64,000 nt of DNA from Oscillibacter valericigenes (GCF_021531315.1 NZ_JAFBIQ010000004.1:87110-151109), one strand, 5' to 3'; shown: positions 50,604 through 59,059, numbered from the stretch's first letter. Made by a program: numbers and translations. Notes: a model not told the origin generated them from the sequence alone.

Positions 50604-51466
50604 GGCCTGTCCTCTTTTCTCTCTGATTTTTTCTCTGCCTCGCTCGGGTCAAAGCCCTCGAAGATCACCTGTGCGCCCTCGCGCTCGGCGGCCTCCATGT
50701 CCGCGCGGGAGCGGACGGTCCAGTAAAACATGTGCGCGCCGTAAAACGCGCGGCAGATGCGCGGCGCAAAGCGGCGTCGGTCCTCAAATTTATAGGAGAT
50801 GAAGTCGGGCGCGGTGGAGGCGTTGAGGAGGAGATTGGAGAGCAGGAAGCCCGCAAAATGCTCCCAGCCGCGCGCGTCCTTGCGGAAATTTTCGGAGAGC
50901 TGGCCGCGAATGATCTCGGGTCGGAAGGCGCGAAGCCACATCAGGCAGCGCGGGTCAAAGCTCTCGATGCAGTAGGGGACATGAAATTTATCCAACTCCT
51001 TCGCCGTGCGCTCGGCAAGCGCGCGGTGGTTGCCGTGATGGCTCTTGAGCTCGATGACAAGCGAGAGCCCTGTACCCTCGTAAAGGGAAAGCACTTCACA
51101 AAGCTGAGGGATCGTCTCCGCCGTACCGGCAAGGCGGAGCGCGGCGAGGTCGGCGGCGGCACAGTCCTCGATCACGCCGTCGTGACCCGTCATGCGCCTG
51201 AGGTCACTGTCGTGAAAGACGGCAAGCGTGCCGTCGCGCAGCAAATGCACATCCAGCTCCGCGCCGTAGCCGCGGCGCACGGCGCGGCGGAAGGCCGCAA
51301 GGGAGTTCTCGGGCACGCCGCCTGCGCTGTCATGCAGCCCGCGGTGGGCATAGCGCCGATGCTCCAGCATGGCCCAAAGCGGGTGATTGGCGCGGCTGTC
51401 GAGAAAAAACAGCCAGACCGTGAAGATAAAAAGCACGAAAAGAATAACTAATTGTAGAGTCTGCAC
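50600..51466 (-). CDS. Glycerophosphodiester phosphodiesterase, membrane-anchored
   Basis: The 288-residue protein has an N-terminal helix (LQLVILFVLFIFTVWLFFL), then the GDPD catalytic domain: AHRGLHD with first catalytic His, PENSLAAFRRA, GAELDVHLLRDGTLAVFHD with metal-binding acidic residues and second His, and LVIELKSH. It hydrolyses glycerophosphodiesters or related head groups at the membrane. The 3' end overlaps the CAT-like gene by 4 bases. Confidence 0.92.
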   Translation of the reverse strand: MQTLQLVILFVLFIFTVWLFFLDSRANHPLWAMLEHRRYAHRGLHDSAGGVPENSLAAFRRAVRRGYGAELDVHLLRDGTLAVFHDSDLRRMTGHDGVIEDCAAADLAALRLAGTAETIPQLCEVLSLYEGTGLSLVIELKSHHGNHRALAERTAKELDKFHVPYCIESFDPRCLMWLRAFRPEIIRGQLSENFRKDARGWEHFAGFLLSNLLLNASTAPDFISYKFEDRRRFAPRICRAFYGAHMFYWTVRSRADMEAAEREGAQVIFEGFDPSEAEKKSERKEDRP

Positions 51467-51501
51467 GAAATATCACTTCTTGTTATCAGAAATCATCGAA
51501 A

Positions 51502-52836
51502 TCAGTCGTCCATATCTTCAAAGGCGGCGAGGCCGCTCTTGGCCGCTGCCTTCACATCGCCGTGCCGCACAAAGCACATCGTAACAAACGACGCGCCGAC
51601 GAAGAGGGCGGCATAGGGAAAGAGCACGCGGTAGCTGACGCTCCGCATCAGCGTACCGGCAAGCATGGGGGTGATGACCTGCGCCGCCATGGAGAAGGTG
51701 TAGTAGCAGCCTGTAAATTTGCCGATGTCACTGCCGCGGCACATCTCCAGCACCATCGGGAGCGAGTTGACATTGATGGCCGCCCACGCAAAGCCCACCA
51801 GCGCGAAGCAGACATACATGACGGGGTGGATGGCCGCGTAGAGCGTGGTGAGGAAGTAGAAGGTCAAAAACATCGCGGCGAGCAGGGCGCAGCCTGAGAG
51901 AATGGTCTTTTTACGCCCGATGCGCGAGGCAAGGCGGCCGATGGGAATGTAGCTGACGACCGCGCCCGCGGTGGCGATGAGCAGGCAGGTGGACGCGCCG
52001 CCAAGCCCCTGCCCCATGACCACGCCGACATAGGTGGACCACCAGGTCGTCACGCCGTTGTAGCCGATGTACCACAGCGCGATGGAAACGAGCAGAAAGG
52101 CAAGCGAGCGCTTGACGGGCTTCGGCAGCACCTCGTTGCCGCTGCCGTCGTCCTCGGTGAGGCTCCACTCGGGATGCCGCGCCTCAAGCGCGCGCGTTTC
52201 CGCGGCGAGCTGCGGCTCCTTCACCGTCAAAAACAGCACCGCGACGCTCACGAGCATGACGGCAGAGACGATGAGGAAGAGCGGCTGATAGTTCACATGG
52301 GCAAGCCCCGCGGTCTTGGCGTTCGGGTAGAGCGCCGCCGCGACGGCGAGATAGAGGATGCCGCCGACAGCGCCCATAAGGTTGATGATGGCGTTCGCGC
52401 GCGAGCGCAGCGGGTTGGGCGTCACATCGGGCATCAGCGCCACAGCGGGCGAGCGGTAGGTCCCCATCGCCACGAGCAGCAGCCCCAGCACCACAATGAA
52501 GCCCACGAGCCCGCCCGCCGAGGGCGCGGCGGCGTAGCCGTTATCGAGCAGCGGCAGCAGGTTCATCAGCAGCGCCGCGCAGGCCGTGCCGCAGAGGATG
52601 AAAGGCATCCGCCGGCCGATGCGTGTGCTCGTGCGGTCGGAGAGCGCGCCGAACAGCGGCAGCAAAAACAGCGCCAGAATGTTGTCCAGCGCCATGATCG
52701 CGCCGGAGAGCGTTTCATTCAGATGAAAGGTCTCGGTCAGTATCTTGGGGATGATGCTGTCGTACATCTGCCAGAAGGCACAGATGGATAAAAACGCAAG
52801 GCCGACGAGGATCGTGCGGCGGTTGTCGAGCTTCAT
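51502..52836 (-). CDS. MFS transporter, GPH/SLC45-like
   Basis: This 444-residue transporter has about 12 helices. The early segment WQMYDSIIPKILTETFHL and the loop GALSDRTSTRIGRRMPFIL (MFS motif A variant) match the sugar/cation symporter-like branch; a long central loop (about 205-240) is hydrophilic. ATG 52836 is taken as start with AGAGAG-type upstream sequence. Substrate unknown. It is the first gene of the run that continues through gdpD to recG. Confidence 0.88.
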   Translation of the reverse strand: MKLDNRRTILVGLAFLSICAFWQMYDSIIPKILTETFHLNETLSGAIMALDNILALFLLPLFGALSDRTSTRIGRRMPFILCGTACAALLMNLLPLLDNGYAAAPSAGGLVGFIVVLGLLLVAMGTYRSPAVALMPDVTPNPLRSRANAIINLMGAVGGILYLAVAAALYPNAKTAGLAHVNYQPLFLIVSAVMLVSVAVLFLTVKEPQLAAETRALEARHPEWSLTEDDGSGNEVLPKPVKRSLAFLLVSIALWYIGYNGVTTWWSTYVGVVMGQGLGGASTCLLIATAGAVVSYIPIGRLASRIGRKKTILSGCALLAAMFLTFYFLTTLYAAIHPVMYVCFALVGFAWAAINVNSLPMVLEMCRGSDIGKFTGCYYTFSMAAQVITPMLAGTLMRSVSYRVLFPYAALFVGASFVTMCFVRHGDVKAAAKSGLAAFEDMDD

Positions 52837-52879
52837 GGGGGTTCTCTCTTTCTCTTTTTGGGAAATCATACGACTTTGT

Positions 52880-52908
52880 ATCGTAGCACAAAAGCGCGGC
52901 GTTGACAA
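52880..52908 (-). promoter_or_regulatory. Promoter of the MFS-gdpD-ligase-thyA-folA run
   Basis: Minus strand TTGTCA (52908-52903), a 17-base spacer and TACGAT (52885-52880). The -35 lies exactly in the loop of the terminator palindrome at 52891-52920. Confidence 0.7.
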
Positions 52909-52920
52909 GCGCCGCGCTTT
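52891..52920 (-). terminator. Terminator of the XRE/membrane gene pair, overlapping the next promoter
   Basis: AAAGCGCGGCG / CGCCGCGCTTT (11 bp, 8-base loop), then TTTTGTG on the minus strand. It separates the genes at 53.0-53.6 kb from the MFS gene. Confidence 0.8.
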
Positions 52921-52995
52921 CATTTCACACTTTTTTAAGAATTTTTCTGTATGTTATCCACAATTTTTGCAGCTCATTTTCAGCCGCTTCGCCGA

Positions 52996-53415
52996 TCAAT
53001 ATTTCCGCCCGTAGTGCCAGTAAAGGATCGTGTAGAGCAGCCCCTGCAAGCAGGTCAGGCCGCAGAGCACCTGCCCCACGAGCACCTGCTCGAACACCAG
53101 GATCGCCAGCATCGACGCGGCGAGCTGAACAAAGACACAGATGAAAAATGTCATGCTGCGCGCCTTGTTTGAAATGTAGACCGTGCGCTCGTCCGTGAGC
53201 GAGGCGTCGTAGTCCGCTGCCCGCTCCGGATCGCGGCTGAGGCGGCGCACCCGCAGCAGACGCGCAATGCTGACGCCCGCGAGTCCCCCGCCGAAGCCGC
53301 TCACATAGCCTGCCGAGGCTGTATCCCGCGCCTGCAGCGCCAGTCCCGCAAGGAAAAGCGCCGCGCCGATGCCGAGCCACAGCAGTCCGCATTTTTTCTG
53401 TTCCCTGAGTTTCAT
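52996..53415 (-). CDS. Small membrane protein paired with an XRE regulator
   Basis: The 139-residue protein has about four hydrophobic helices (LLWLGIGAALFLAGLAL, YVSGFGGGLAGVSIARLL, MTFFICVFVQLAASMLAILV, VLCGLTCLQGLLYTILYW) and a charged central loop. It overlaps the XRE gene by 4 bases. Regulator/membrane protein pairs of this kind are common in Firmicutes but of unclear function. Confidence 0.75.
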   Translation of the reverse strand: MKLREQKKCGLLWLGIGAALFLAGLALQARDTASAGYVSGFGGGLAGVSIARLLRVRRLSRDPERAADYDASLTDERTVYISNKARSMTFFICVFVQLAASMLAILVFEQVLVGQVLCGLTCLQGLLYTILYWHYGRKY

Positions 53416-53615
53416 TTGTCGTCCTCCTCAAATAGAAAGATCTCCTCGATCTGCGCGCCGAAGAGCCGCGCGATGGCGTGGGCGAGCAGAAGGGAGGGGT
53501 TGTACCTCCCGCCCTCGAGCGAGATGATGGTCTGGCGCGAGACGCCGAGCGCGGCGGCAAGCTGCTGCTGCGTCATGCCCCGCTCGCGCCGCCTTTGTTC
53601 GATCATGTTTTTCAT
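53412..53615 (-). CDS. XRE-family helix-turn-helix regulator
   Basis: The 67-residue protein is a single Cro/CI-type DNA-binding domain (RRRERGMTQQQLAAALGVSR, QTIISLEGGRYNPSLLLA) with a short acidic tail (FEEDDK). ATG 53615 or 53606 may be used. It probably represses its own promoter, since similar 19-base repeats flank that promoter. Confidence 0.9.
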   Translation of the reverse strand: MKNMIEQRRRERGMTQQQLAAALGVSRQTIISLEGGRYNPSLLLAHAIARLFGAQIEEIFLFEEDDK

Positions 53616-53637
53616 GCTCTGCTCCGTTTCCCAAAAA

Positions 53638-53703
53638 GTCAAGCTTGCTTTACATCCGCAAGGATAGCACAGCACGCCTAAAATGTCAAGCGTCTTTTAC
53701 ATT
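53638..53703 (-). promoter_or_regulatory. XRE gene promoter flanked by direct repeats
   Basis: Minus strand TTGACA (53689-53684), a 17-base spacer and TATCCT (53666-53661). Two plus-strand copies of a 19-mer (GTCAAGCTTGCTTTACATC at 53638-53656 and GTCAAGCGTCTTTTACATT at 53685-53703, 15 of 19 identical) lie 47 bases apart, one over the -35 and one near the start of transcription. Confidence 0.65.
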
Positions 53704-53715
53704 TTTATTTTGCGA

Positions 53716-53744
53716 TTGATTTTAGCCGCGGCCTTTGCTACAAT
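53716..53744 (+). promoter_or_regulatory. rpe promoter
   Basis: TTGATT (53716-53721), a 17-base spacer and TACAAT (53739-53744), about 36 bases before rpe. Confidence 0.75.
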
Positions 53745-53780
53745 GATTTCAATATGCTTTGATACGGGAGGCTCCTTGCC

Positions 53781-54431
53781 ATGAACATCAAGATCGCACC
53801 GTCCATCCTCTCCGCCGACTTCGCCAACCTCGAGCGGGACATTCATAAGATCGCCACCGCCGACTATGTCCATGTGGACATCATGGACGGCGAATTTGTG
53901 CCCAATATTTCCATCGGCATCCCGGCGGTCAAGGCCATCCGGCCCGTGACCGAGCTGCCGCTGGATGTGCATCTGATGATCACCAAGCCCCTGCGCTATG
54001 TCGCGGACTTCTGCGACGCGGGCGCGGACCTCGTGACGATCCATGTTGAGGCCGACTTCCCCGAAAATATCCACGCCGCGCTGCGCGTCATTCACGAAAA
54101 GGGCAAGCGCGCGGGTGTCGTTTTGAAGCCCAACACCCGCGCCGAGGCGGCGCTGCCCTACCTCAAGGAATGTGACATCGTGCTGGTGATGACGGTCGAG
54201 CCGGGCTTCGGCGGGCAGAAATTCATGGCGGACATGATGCCCAAGGTCGCGCAGCTGCGCGCGTGGCTCGACGAGGTCAATCCCGCCTGCGAGCTGGAGG
54301 TCGACGGCGGCGTCGACACCGCGACGCGCGACGCCTGCGTGCAGGCGGGCGCGAATGTGCTGGTCGCGGGCAGCGCGGTCTACAAGGCAGCGGACATTCC
54401 CGCGAAGATCAAGGCGCTGAGAGAGGGTTAA
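53781..54431 (+). CDS. rpe: Ribulose-phosphate 3-epimerase
   Basis: It interconverts ribulose 5-phosphate and xylulose 5-phosphate in the pentose phosphate pathway. The 216-residue TIM barrel begins with IAPSILSADFANLERDI, and has HVDIMDGEFVPNISIG with metal His and catalytic Asp, LDVHLMI, MTVEPGFGGQKFM, and EVDGGVD with the second catalytic Asp. First gene of a run with recR, lysR and an HAD phosphatase. Confidence 0.96.
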   Translation: MNIKIAPSILSADFANLERDIHKIATADYVHVDIMDGEFVPNISIGIPAVKAIRPVTELPLDVHLMITKPLRYVADFCDAGADLVTIHVEADFPENIHAALRVIHEKGKRAGVVLKPNTRAEAALPYLKECDIVLVMTVEPGFGGQKFMADMMPKVAQLRAWLDEVNPACELEVDGGVDTATRDACVQAGANVLVAGSAVYKAADIPAKIKALREG

Positions 54432-54436
54432 ACGGT

Positions 54437-55036
54437 ATGGAATATTTTCCCGCGGCGCTGGAAAAGCTGGTCGAGCAGTTCGCGCGGCTGCCCGGCATCG
54501 GCGGCAAGAGCGCGCAGCGCCTTGCTTTCCATGTGCTGAGCTTGACGGACGCCGAGGCGCAGGAATTTGCCGACGCCATCGTGGAGGCGAAGAAAAAGGT
54601 GACCTGCTGTCCCGTCTGCCGCAACCTGACAGACGGGGGACTCTGCCCCATCTGCGCCTCGCCCAAGCGTGACGAGCGCGTGGTGTGCGTGGTGGCGGAT
54701 GCCCGCGATGTGGCGGCCATTGAGCGCTCGCGCGAGTACACGGGGCGCTACCATGTGCTCCATGGCGTCATTTCCCCGATGAACCACATTGGCCCCGACG
54801 ATCTGGAGATCACCTCCCTTGTCGAGCGCGTGGCGGCAGGCGGCATCGACGAGGTCATCATGGCGACCAACCCCGACACCGAGGGCGAGGCCACGGCGAT
54901 GTATCTCGCGCGGCTGCTGCGCCCCTTTGATGTGAAGGTCACGCGCCTTGCCTACGGCATCCCCGTGGGCGGGCATTTGGAATTTGCCGACGATGCGACG
55001 CTCATGCGCGCGCTTGAGGGTCGGCGCGAAATTTGA
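54437..55036 (+). CDS. recR: Recombination mediator RecR
   Basis: RecR acts with RecF/RecO in gap repair. The 199-residue protein shows the helix-hairpin-helix (ARLPGIGGKSAQRLAFHVL), the Cys4 zinc finger (CCPVCRNLTDGGLCPIC), the Toprim domain (VCVVADARDVAAIE, IMATNPDTEGEATAMYL) and the C-terminal RLAYGIPVGGHLEFAD. It starts 5 bases after rpe. Confidence 0.96.
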   Translation: MEYFPAALEKLVEQFARLPGIGGKSAQRLAFHVLSLTDAEAQEFADAIVEAKKKVTCCPVCRNLTDGGLCPICASPKRDERVVCVVADARDVAAIERSREYTGRYHVLHGVISPMNHIGPDDLEITSLVERVAAGGIDEVIMATNPDTEGEATAMYLARLLRPFDVKVTRLAYGIPVGGHLEFADDATLMRALEGRREI

Positions 55037-55049
55037 GGAGGGCAGGACA

Positions 55050-55958
55050 ATGACGGCTAAGCTGGAGCTGTACCGCGTGTTCCGCGAGGTCGCGGAAACG
55101 GGCAACATTTCCGCCGCGGCGCAGAACCTGTATATTTCCCAGTCCGCGGTGAGCCAGAGCGTCAAGCAGCTCGAAAACGCGCTGCAAACACGGCTGTTCG
55201 TCCGCTCGCCGCGCGGCGTGACGCTCACCGACGACGGGCAGATGCTCTTCGAGCATGTGCGCAGCGCGATGGGGCTGTTGGAAACAGGCGAGGAAAAGCT
55301 CGCGCAGACCCGCGCCCTGCAAATGGGCAAGCTGGTCATCGGCGCGAGCGATACGGTGACGAGCCAATTCCTGCTGCCGCACCTCGACTCGTTCCACCGC
55401 AAGTATCCGAACATTCACATTCAGATCATCAGCGGGCGCAGCCATAAGGTGCTGGGGCTCCTGCGCTCGGGCAAGGTCGATGTGGCGTTTGCCTCGTCTC
55501 CGAGCGAGGGCGAAGGGCTCAGCTGTGTGCCCTGCTTTGCCACGCACAGCTGCTTTGTCGCCGCGGCGGACTATCCCTGCGACTTTGACCGTGCCTATTC
55601 GATGCAGGAGATCGCGGCGCTGCCGCTCATTCTGCTCGAGCGCAAGGCCAGCTCGCGCGTGTACTTAGAGAAATATTTCCTTGCGCACGGCGTGTCCCTC
55701 GCACCGGAGATCGAGCTGGGTGCGCGGAGCCTGCTCGTGGACCTCGCCCGCATCGGCTTCGGCGTGGCTGGCGTGACGCGGGAATTTGTGACCGCGGAGC
55801 TGGAGAGCGGCGCGATCCGCGAGCTGAAGACGGATTTCGACATTCCGCCGCGCTCCGTCGATATGTGTACGCTGCGCGATGTGCCGCCGAGTGCGGCGAC
55901 CGCGCGCTTTACGCAGGAGATCGCGCAGCGCGTGCAGGCGGAGAAGGAAGGGAAATAG
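55050..55958 (+). CDS. LysR-family transcriptional regulator
   Basis: The 302-residue protein has an N-terminal winged helix (FREVAETGNISAAAQNLYIS, QSAVSQSVKQLENALQTRLF) and a periplasmic-binding-fold effector domain (MGKLVIGASDTVTSQFLLPH, LLRSGKVDVAFASSP). It lies 13 bases after recR and 2 bases before an HAD phosphatase gene. Ligand and targets are unknown. Confidence 0.93.
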   Translation: MTAKLELYRVFREVAETGNISAAAQNLYISQSAVSQSVKQLENALQTRLFVRSPRGVTLTDDGQMLFEHVRSAMGLLETGEEKLAQTRALQMGKLVIGASDTVTSQFLLPHLDSFHRKYPNIHIQIISGRSHKVLGLLRSGKVDVAFASSPSEGEGLSCVPCFATHSCFVAAADYPCDFDRAYSMQEIAALPLILLERKASSRVYLEKYFLAHGVSLAPEIELGARSLLVDLARIGFGVAGVTREFVTAELESGAIRELKTDFDIPPRSVDMCTLRDVPPSAATARFTQEIAQRVQAEKEGK

Positions 55959-55960
55959 CC

Positions 55961-56614
55961 ATGCGGAGATTTGATACGGTTTTATTCGACCTCGACGGTA
56001 CGCTGCTCGACACGCTCGACGACCTTCTCGACGCGGCGAACCACACCCTGCGGGAGCTGGGCTATCCCGAGCGGACGCGCGCGGAGATACGCAGCTTCCT
56101 CGGCAACGGCGCCGAGACGCAGCTGCGCCGCGCCCTCGGCGCGGGCGCGAGCGAGGAGACGGTCCAAAAGGCGCTTGCGCTCTACAAACCCTACTATGCC
56201 GCGCACTGTCAGATCAAGACGAAGCCCTACGCGGGCGTGGTGGAGCTGATGGCGGCGCTGAAGGCGGAGGGCTTCCGCCTCGCGGTGGTGTCCAACAAGC
56301 TGGACGATGCTGTAAAGCTGCTGGTCGCACAGCACTTCGGTGCGCTCGCCGACGCCGCCATGGGCGAAACGGCGCAGCGCCGCCGCAAGCCCGCGCCCGA
56401 CATGGTGAACGACGCGCTCGCCGCGCTCGGGGCGGATAAGTCCCGCGCGGTCTATGTCGGCGACAGCGAGGTGGACGTCGAAACGGCGCGAAATGCAGGT
56501 ATCCCCTGCATCTCGGTGTGCTGGGGCTTCCGCGACCGCGAGCAGCTCGTTGAGGCGGGCGCAGCGGAGATCGCCGCCGACGCGGGCGAGCTCAAAGCGC
56601 TGCTGGAAAAGTGA
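55961..56614 (+). CDS. HAD-family phosphatase, phosphoglycolate phosphatase-like
   Basis: The 217-residue HAD subfamily IA protein has the nucleophile motif DLDGTLLDT, motif II VVSNK, motif III Lys in RRKPAPDMV, and motif IV VGDSEVDVETARNAG. The helical cap lies between. The gph-type annotation follows general similarity; substrate is not proven. A terminator follows. Confidence 0.9.
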   Translation: MRRFDTVLFDLDGTLLDTLDDLLDAANHTLRELGYPERTRAEIRSFLGNGAETQLRRALGAGASEETVQKALALYKPYYAAHCQIKTKPYAGVVELMAALKAEGFRLAVVSNKLDDAVKLLVAQHFGALADAAMGETAQRRRKPAPDMVNDALAALGADKSRAVYVGDSEVDVETARNAGIPCISVCWGFRDREQLVEAGAAEIAADAGELKALLEK

Positions 56615-56625
56615 ACAGGCACGCA

Positions 56626-56653
56626 AAAGCGCAGACCCTCAGGTCTGCGCTTT
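56626..56653 (+). terminator. Terminator between the HAD gene and nrdD
   Basis: AAAGCGCAGACC / GGTCTGCGCTTT with a 4-base loop, followed by TTTTCTTTT; it separates convergent transcription units. Confidence 0.9.
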
Positions 56654-56678
56654 GTTTTCTTTTGCATATTTCGGTGGC

Positions 56679-58877
56679 TTACAGGTGCAGCACGCGCTCG
56701 CGGATCTCCTGCGTGCGTCCCTGATTCCAAAACTGCGTGCCGATGTAGCCGCAGGTGCGGCGGGCGACATTCATCTTGTCCTGATCGGTGTTGCCGCACT
56801 TGGGGCAGCGCCAGATGAGCTTGCCGCCCTCCTCGACGATCTCGATCTCGCCGTCCCAGCCGCAGACCTGGCAGTAGTCGCTCTTGGTGTTCAGCTCGGC
56901 ATAGATGATGTTGTCGTAGATGAACTTCATCACCTGCAGCACGGCCTCAAGGTTCTGCTGCATATTGGGCACCTCGACGTAGCTGATCGCGCCGCCGGGC
57001 GAGAGGTGCTGGAACTGCGCCTCGAATTTGAGCTTGGTGAAGGCGTCGATCTGCTCGGTGACATGGACATGGTAGGAGTTGGTGATGTAGCCCTTGTCGG
57101 TCACACTCTCGATGATGCCGAAACGCTTTTGCAGGCACTTGGCGAACTTGTAGGTCGTGGACTCAAGGGGCGTTCCGTAGAGGGAGTAGTCGATATTCTC
57201 GGCGGTTTTCCACTCCTTGCACTTGTCGTTCATCTTCTGCATGATCGAGAGGGCGAAGGGCGTGGCGCTCGCGTCGGTGTGGCTCTTGCCCGTCATATAC
57301 TTCACGCACTCATAAAGCCCCGCGTAGCCGAGGGAGATGGTGGAGTAGCCGTCGTAGAGCAGGCGGTCGATCGGCTCGCCCTTTTTAAGACGGGCGCAGG
57401 CACCGTACTGCCAGAGGATAGGCGCGGCGTCCGAGAGCGTACCGCGCAGGCGGTCGTGGCGGCAGCGGAGCGCACGGTGGCACAGCTCCAGCCGATCTTC
57501 AAAAATATCCCAGAATTTTTCGATGTTGCCGCCGGAGGACAGCGCGACATCGGGCAGGTTGATGGTCACGACGCCCTGATTGAAGCGGCCGTAGTACTTG
57601 TGCTTGCCCGGCTCGTAGTTGCCGGCGTTGGCGATGTTGCCGACACCCGCGTCGGTGAAGCGGTCGGGCGTCAAAAAGCTGCGGCAGCCCATGCAGGGAT
57701 ACACATCGCCCTTGAGCTCGAGCATCTTCTTCTCGCTGATATAATCGGGCACCATGCGCCGCGCCGTGCATTTTGCGGCAAGCTTGGTGAGATAATAGTA
57801 GGGCGAATCCTCGTGGATGTTGTCCTCCTCAAGCGTGTAGATGAGCTTGGGGAAGGCGGGCGTGACCCACACGCCCTGCTCGTTCTTCACGCCCTCGTAG
57901 CGCTGGAGCAGCATCTCCTCGATAATGAGCGCGAGATCGCGCTTCTCCTGCTCGCTGCGCGCCTCGTTGAGGTACATGAAGACGGTGATGAAGGGGGCCT
58001 GTCCGTTCGTCGTGAGGAGCGTGACGACCTGATACTGGATCGTCTGCACGCCGCGGCGGATCTCCTCGCGCAGCCGCTTTTCCACGATGCGGCTGATCTT
58101 CGCCTCGTCCTGCGCGACGCCCAGCTCCTCGACCTCGGCAAGCACCTGCTTGCGGATCTTCTGACGGGAAACGTCCACAAAGGGCGCGAGGTGCGTGAGC
58201 GAGATGCTCTGCCCGCCGTACTGGTTGCTCGCCACCTGCGCGACGATCTGCGTGGCAATGTTGCAGGCGGTGGCGAAGGAATGCGGGCGCTCGATGAGCG
58301 TGCCGGTGATGACCGTGCCGTTTTGCAGCATATCCTCCAAATTCACGAGGTCGCAGTTGTGCATGTGCTGGGCATAATAATCCGTATCGTGGAAGTGAAT
58401 GATGCCCTCCTCATGCGCCTTGACGATGTCCTCGGGCAGGAGGATGCGGTTCGTCAGGTCGCGGCTGACCTCGCCCGCCATGTAGTCGCGCTGCGTGGAG
58501 TTGACGACGGGGTTTTTGTTGCTGTTTTCCTGCTTGGCTTCCTCGTTGTTGCACTCGATGAGGGTGAGGATCTTGTCGTCCGTCGTGTTGCTCCTGCGCA
58601 CGAGCGAGCGGGTGTAGCGGTAGGTGATGTAGCGCTTGGCGACCTCGAATGCACCGTGCGCCATGATCTGATGCTCGACAAAATCCTGGATCTCCTCGAC
58701 GGTGGGGGCGCGGCCCAGCCCTTGGCAGGCCAGCTCCACGCTCTCGGCGATGCGCTGGATCTGAACGGGCGTCATGCGCGCGTCCTCCTCTGTGGCGGCG
58801 TTTGCCTTGGTGACGGCAGCAATGATCTTGACGATATCAAAATCAACCTCCGCGCCGTTTCTCTTGATGACCTTCAT
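56679..58877 (-). CDS. nrdD: Anaerobic (class III) ribonucleoside-triphosphate reductase
   Basis: The enzyme makes deoxyribonucleotides by glycyl-radical chemistry without oxygen. The 732-residue protein has an N-terminal ATP-cone (VIKRNGAEVDFDIVKIIAAV, about 1-95) for allosteric control, the reductase barrel (HFHDTDYYAQHMHNCDLVNL, ASNQYGGQSISLTHLAPFVD), the C-terminal Zn site with two CxxC pairs (CQVCGW, CPKCGN) and the radical loop RRTCGYIG with Gly710. NrdR boxes lie upstream. Its activase gene nrdG is 3.2 kb away on the other strand. Confidence 0.97.
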   Translation of the reverse strand: MKVIKRNGAEVDFDIVKIIAAVTKANAATEEDARMTPVQIQRIAESVELACQGLGRAPTVEEIQDFVEHQIMAHGAFEVAKRYITYRYTRSLVRRSNTTDDKILTLIECNNEEAKQENSNKNPVVNSTQRDYMAGEVSRDLTNRILLPEDIVKAHEEGIIHFHDTDYYAQHMHNCDLVNLEDMLQNGTVITGTLIERPHSFATACNIATQIVAQVASNQYGGQSISLTHLAPFVDVSRQKIRKQVLAEVEELGVAQDEAKISRIVEKRLREEIRRGVQTIQYQVVTLLTTNGQAPFITVFMYLNEARSEQEKRDLALIIEEMLLQRYEGVKNEQGVWVTPAFPKLIYTLEEDNIHEDSPYYYLTKLAAKCTARRMVPDYISEKKMLELKGDVYPCMGCRSFLTPDRFTDAGVGNIANAGNYEPGKHKYYGRFNQGVVTINLPDVALSSGGNIEKFWDIFEDRLELCHRALRCRHDRLRGTLSDAAPILWQYGACARLKKGEPIDRLLYDGYSTISLGYAGLYECVKYMTGKSHTDASATPFALSIMQKMNDKCKEWKTAENIDYSLYGTPLESTTYKFAKCLQKRFGIIESVTDKGYITNSYHVHVTEQIDAFTKLKFEAQFQHLSPGGAISYVEVPNMQQNLEAVLQVMKFIYDNIIYAELNTKSDYCQVCGWDGEIEIVEEGGKLIWRCPKCGNTDQDKMNVARRTCGYIGTQFWNQGRTQEIRERVLHL

Positions 58878-58923
58878 GGCTGGCAGCTCTCCTCTCCCGA
58901 TTTTTCCGTTGGTGGCGCCGGCA

Positions 58924-58939
58924 CACACTATATCTTGTG
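58924..58939. promoter_or_regulatory. Single NrdR box in the nrdD leader
   Basis: ACACTATATCTTGTGT matches the NrdR consensus (ACACWATATATWGTGT) at 15 of 16 positions. It lies 46 bases before nrdD, downstream of the predicted transcription start, and has no partner 31-32 bases away. Confidence 0.7.
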
Positions 58940-58961
58940 TCGTCGCGCCGCGTTGCCTTCT

Positions 58962-58991
58962 AAGTATAGCAGAACCTTTCCCTCATTGCAA
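58962..58991 (-). promoter_or_regulatory. nrdD promoter
   Basis: Minus strand TTGCAA (58991-58986), an 18-base spacer and TATACT (58967-58962). Confidence 0.65.
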
Positions 58992-59011
58992 GGAGGGAAT
59001 GCAAAAAATAG

Positions 59012-59059
59012 GCACAATATCTATTGCTTTATTTTGGTCACATCATCTAAATATTGTGC
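59012..59059. promoter_or_regulatory. Pair of NrdR boxes upstream of nrdD
   Basis: GCACAATATCTATTGC (59012-59027) and CATCTAAATATTGTGC (59044-59059; its complement starts GCACAATATT) match NrdR boxes in their cores. Their starts are 32 bases apart, the three-turn spacing of known NrdR pairs. The rest of the 58.88-59.24 kb gap holds promoters only. Confidence 0.75.
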
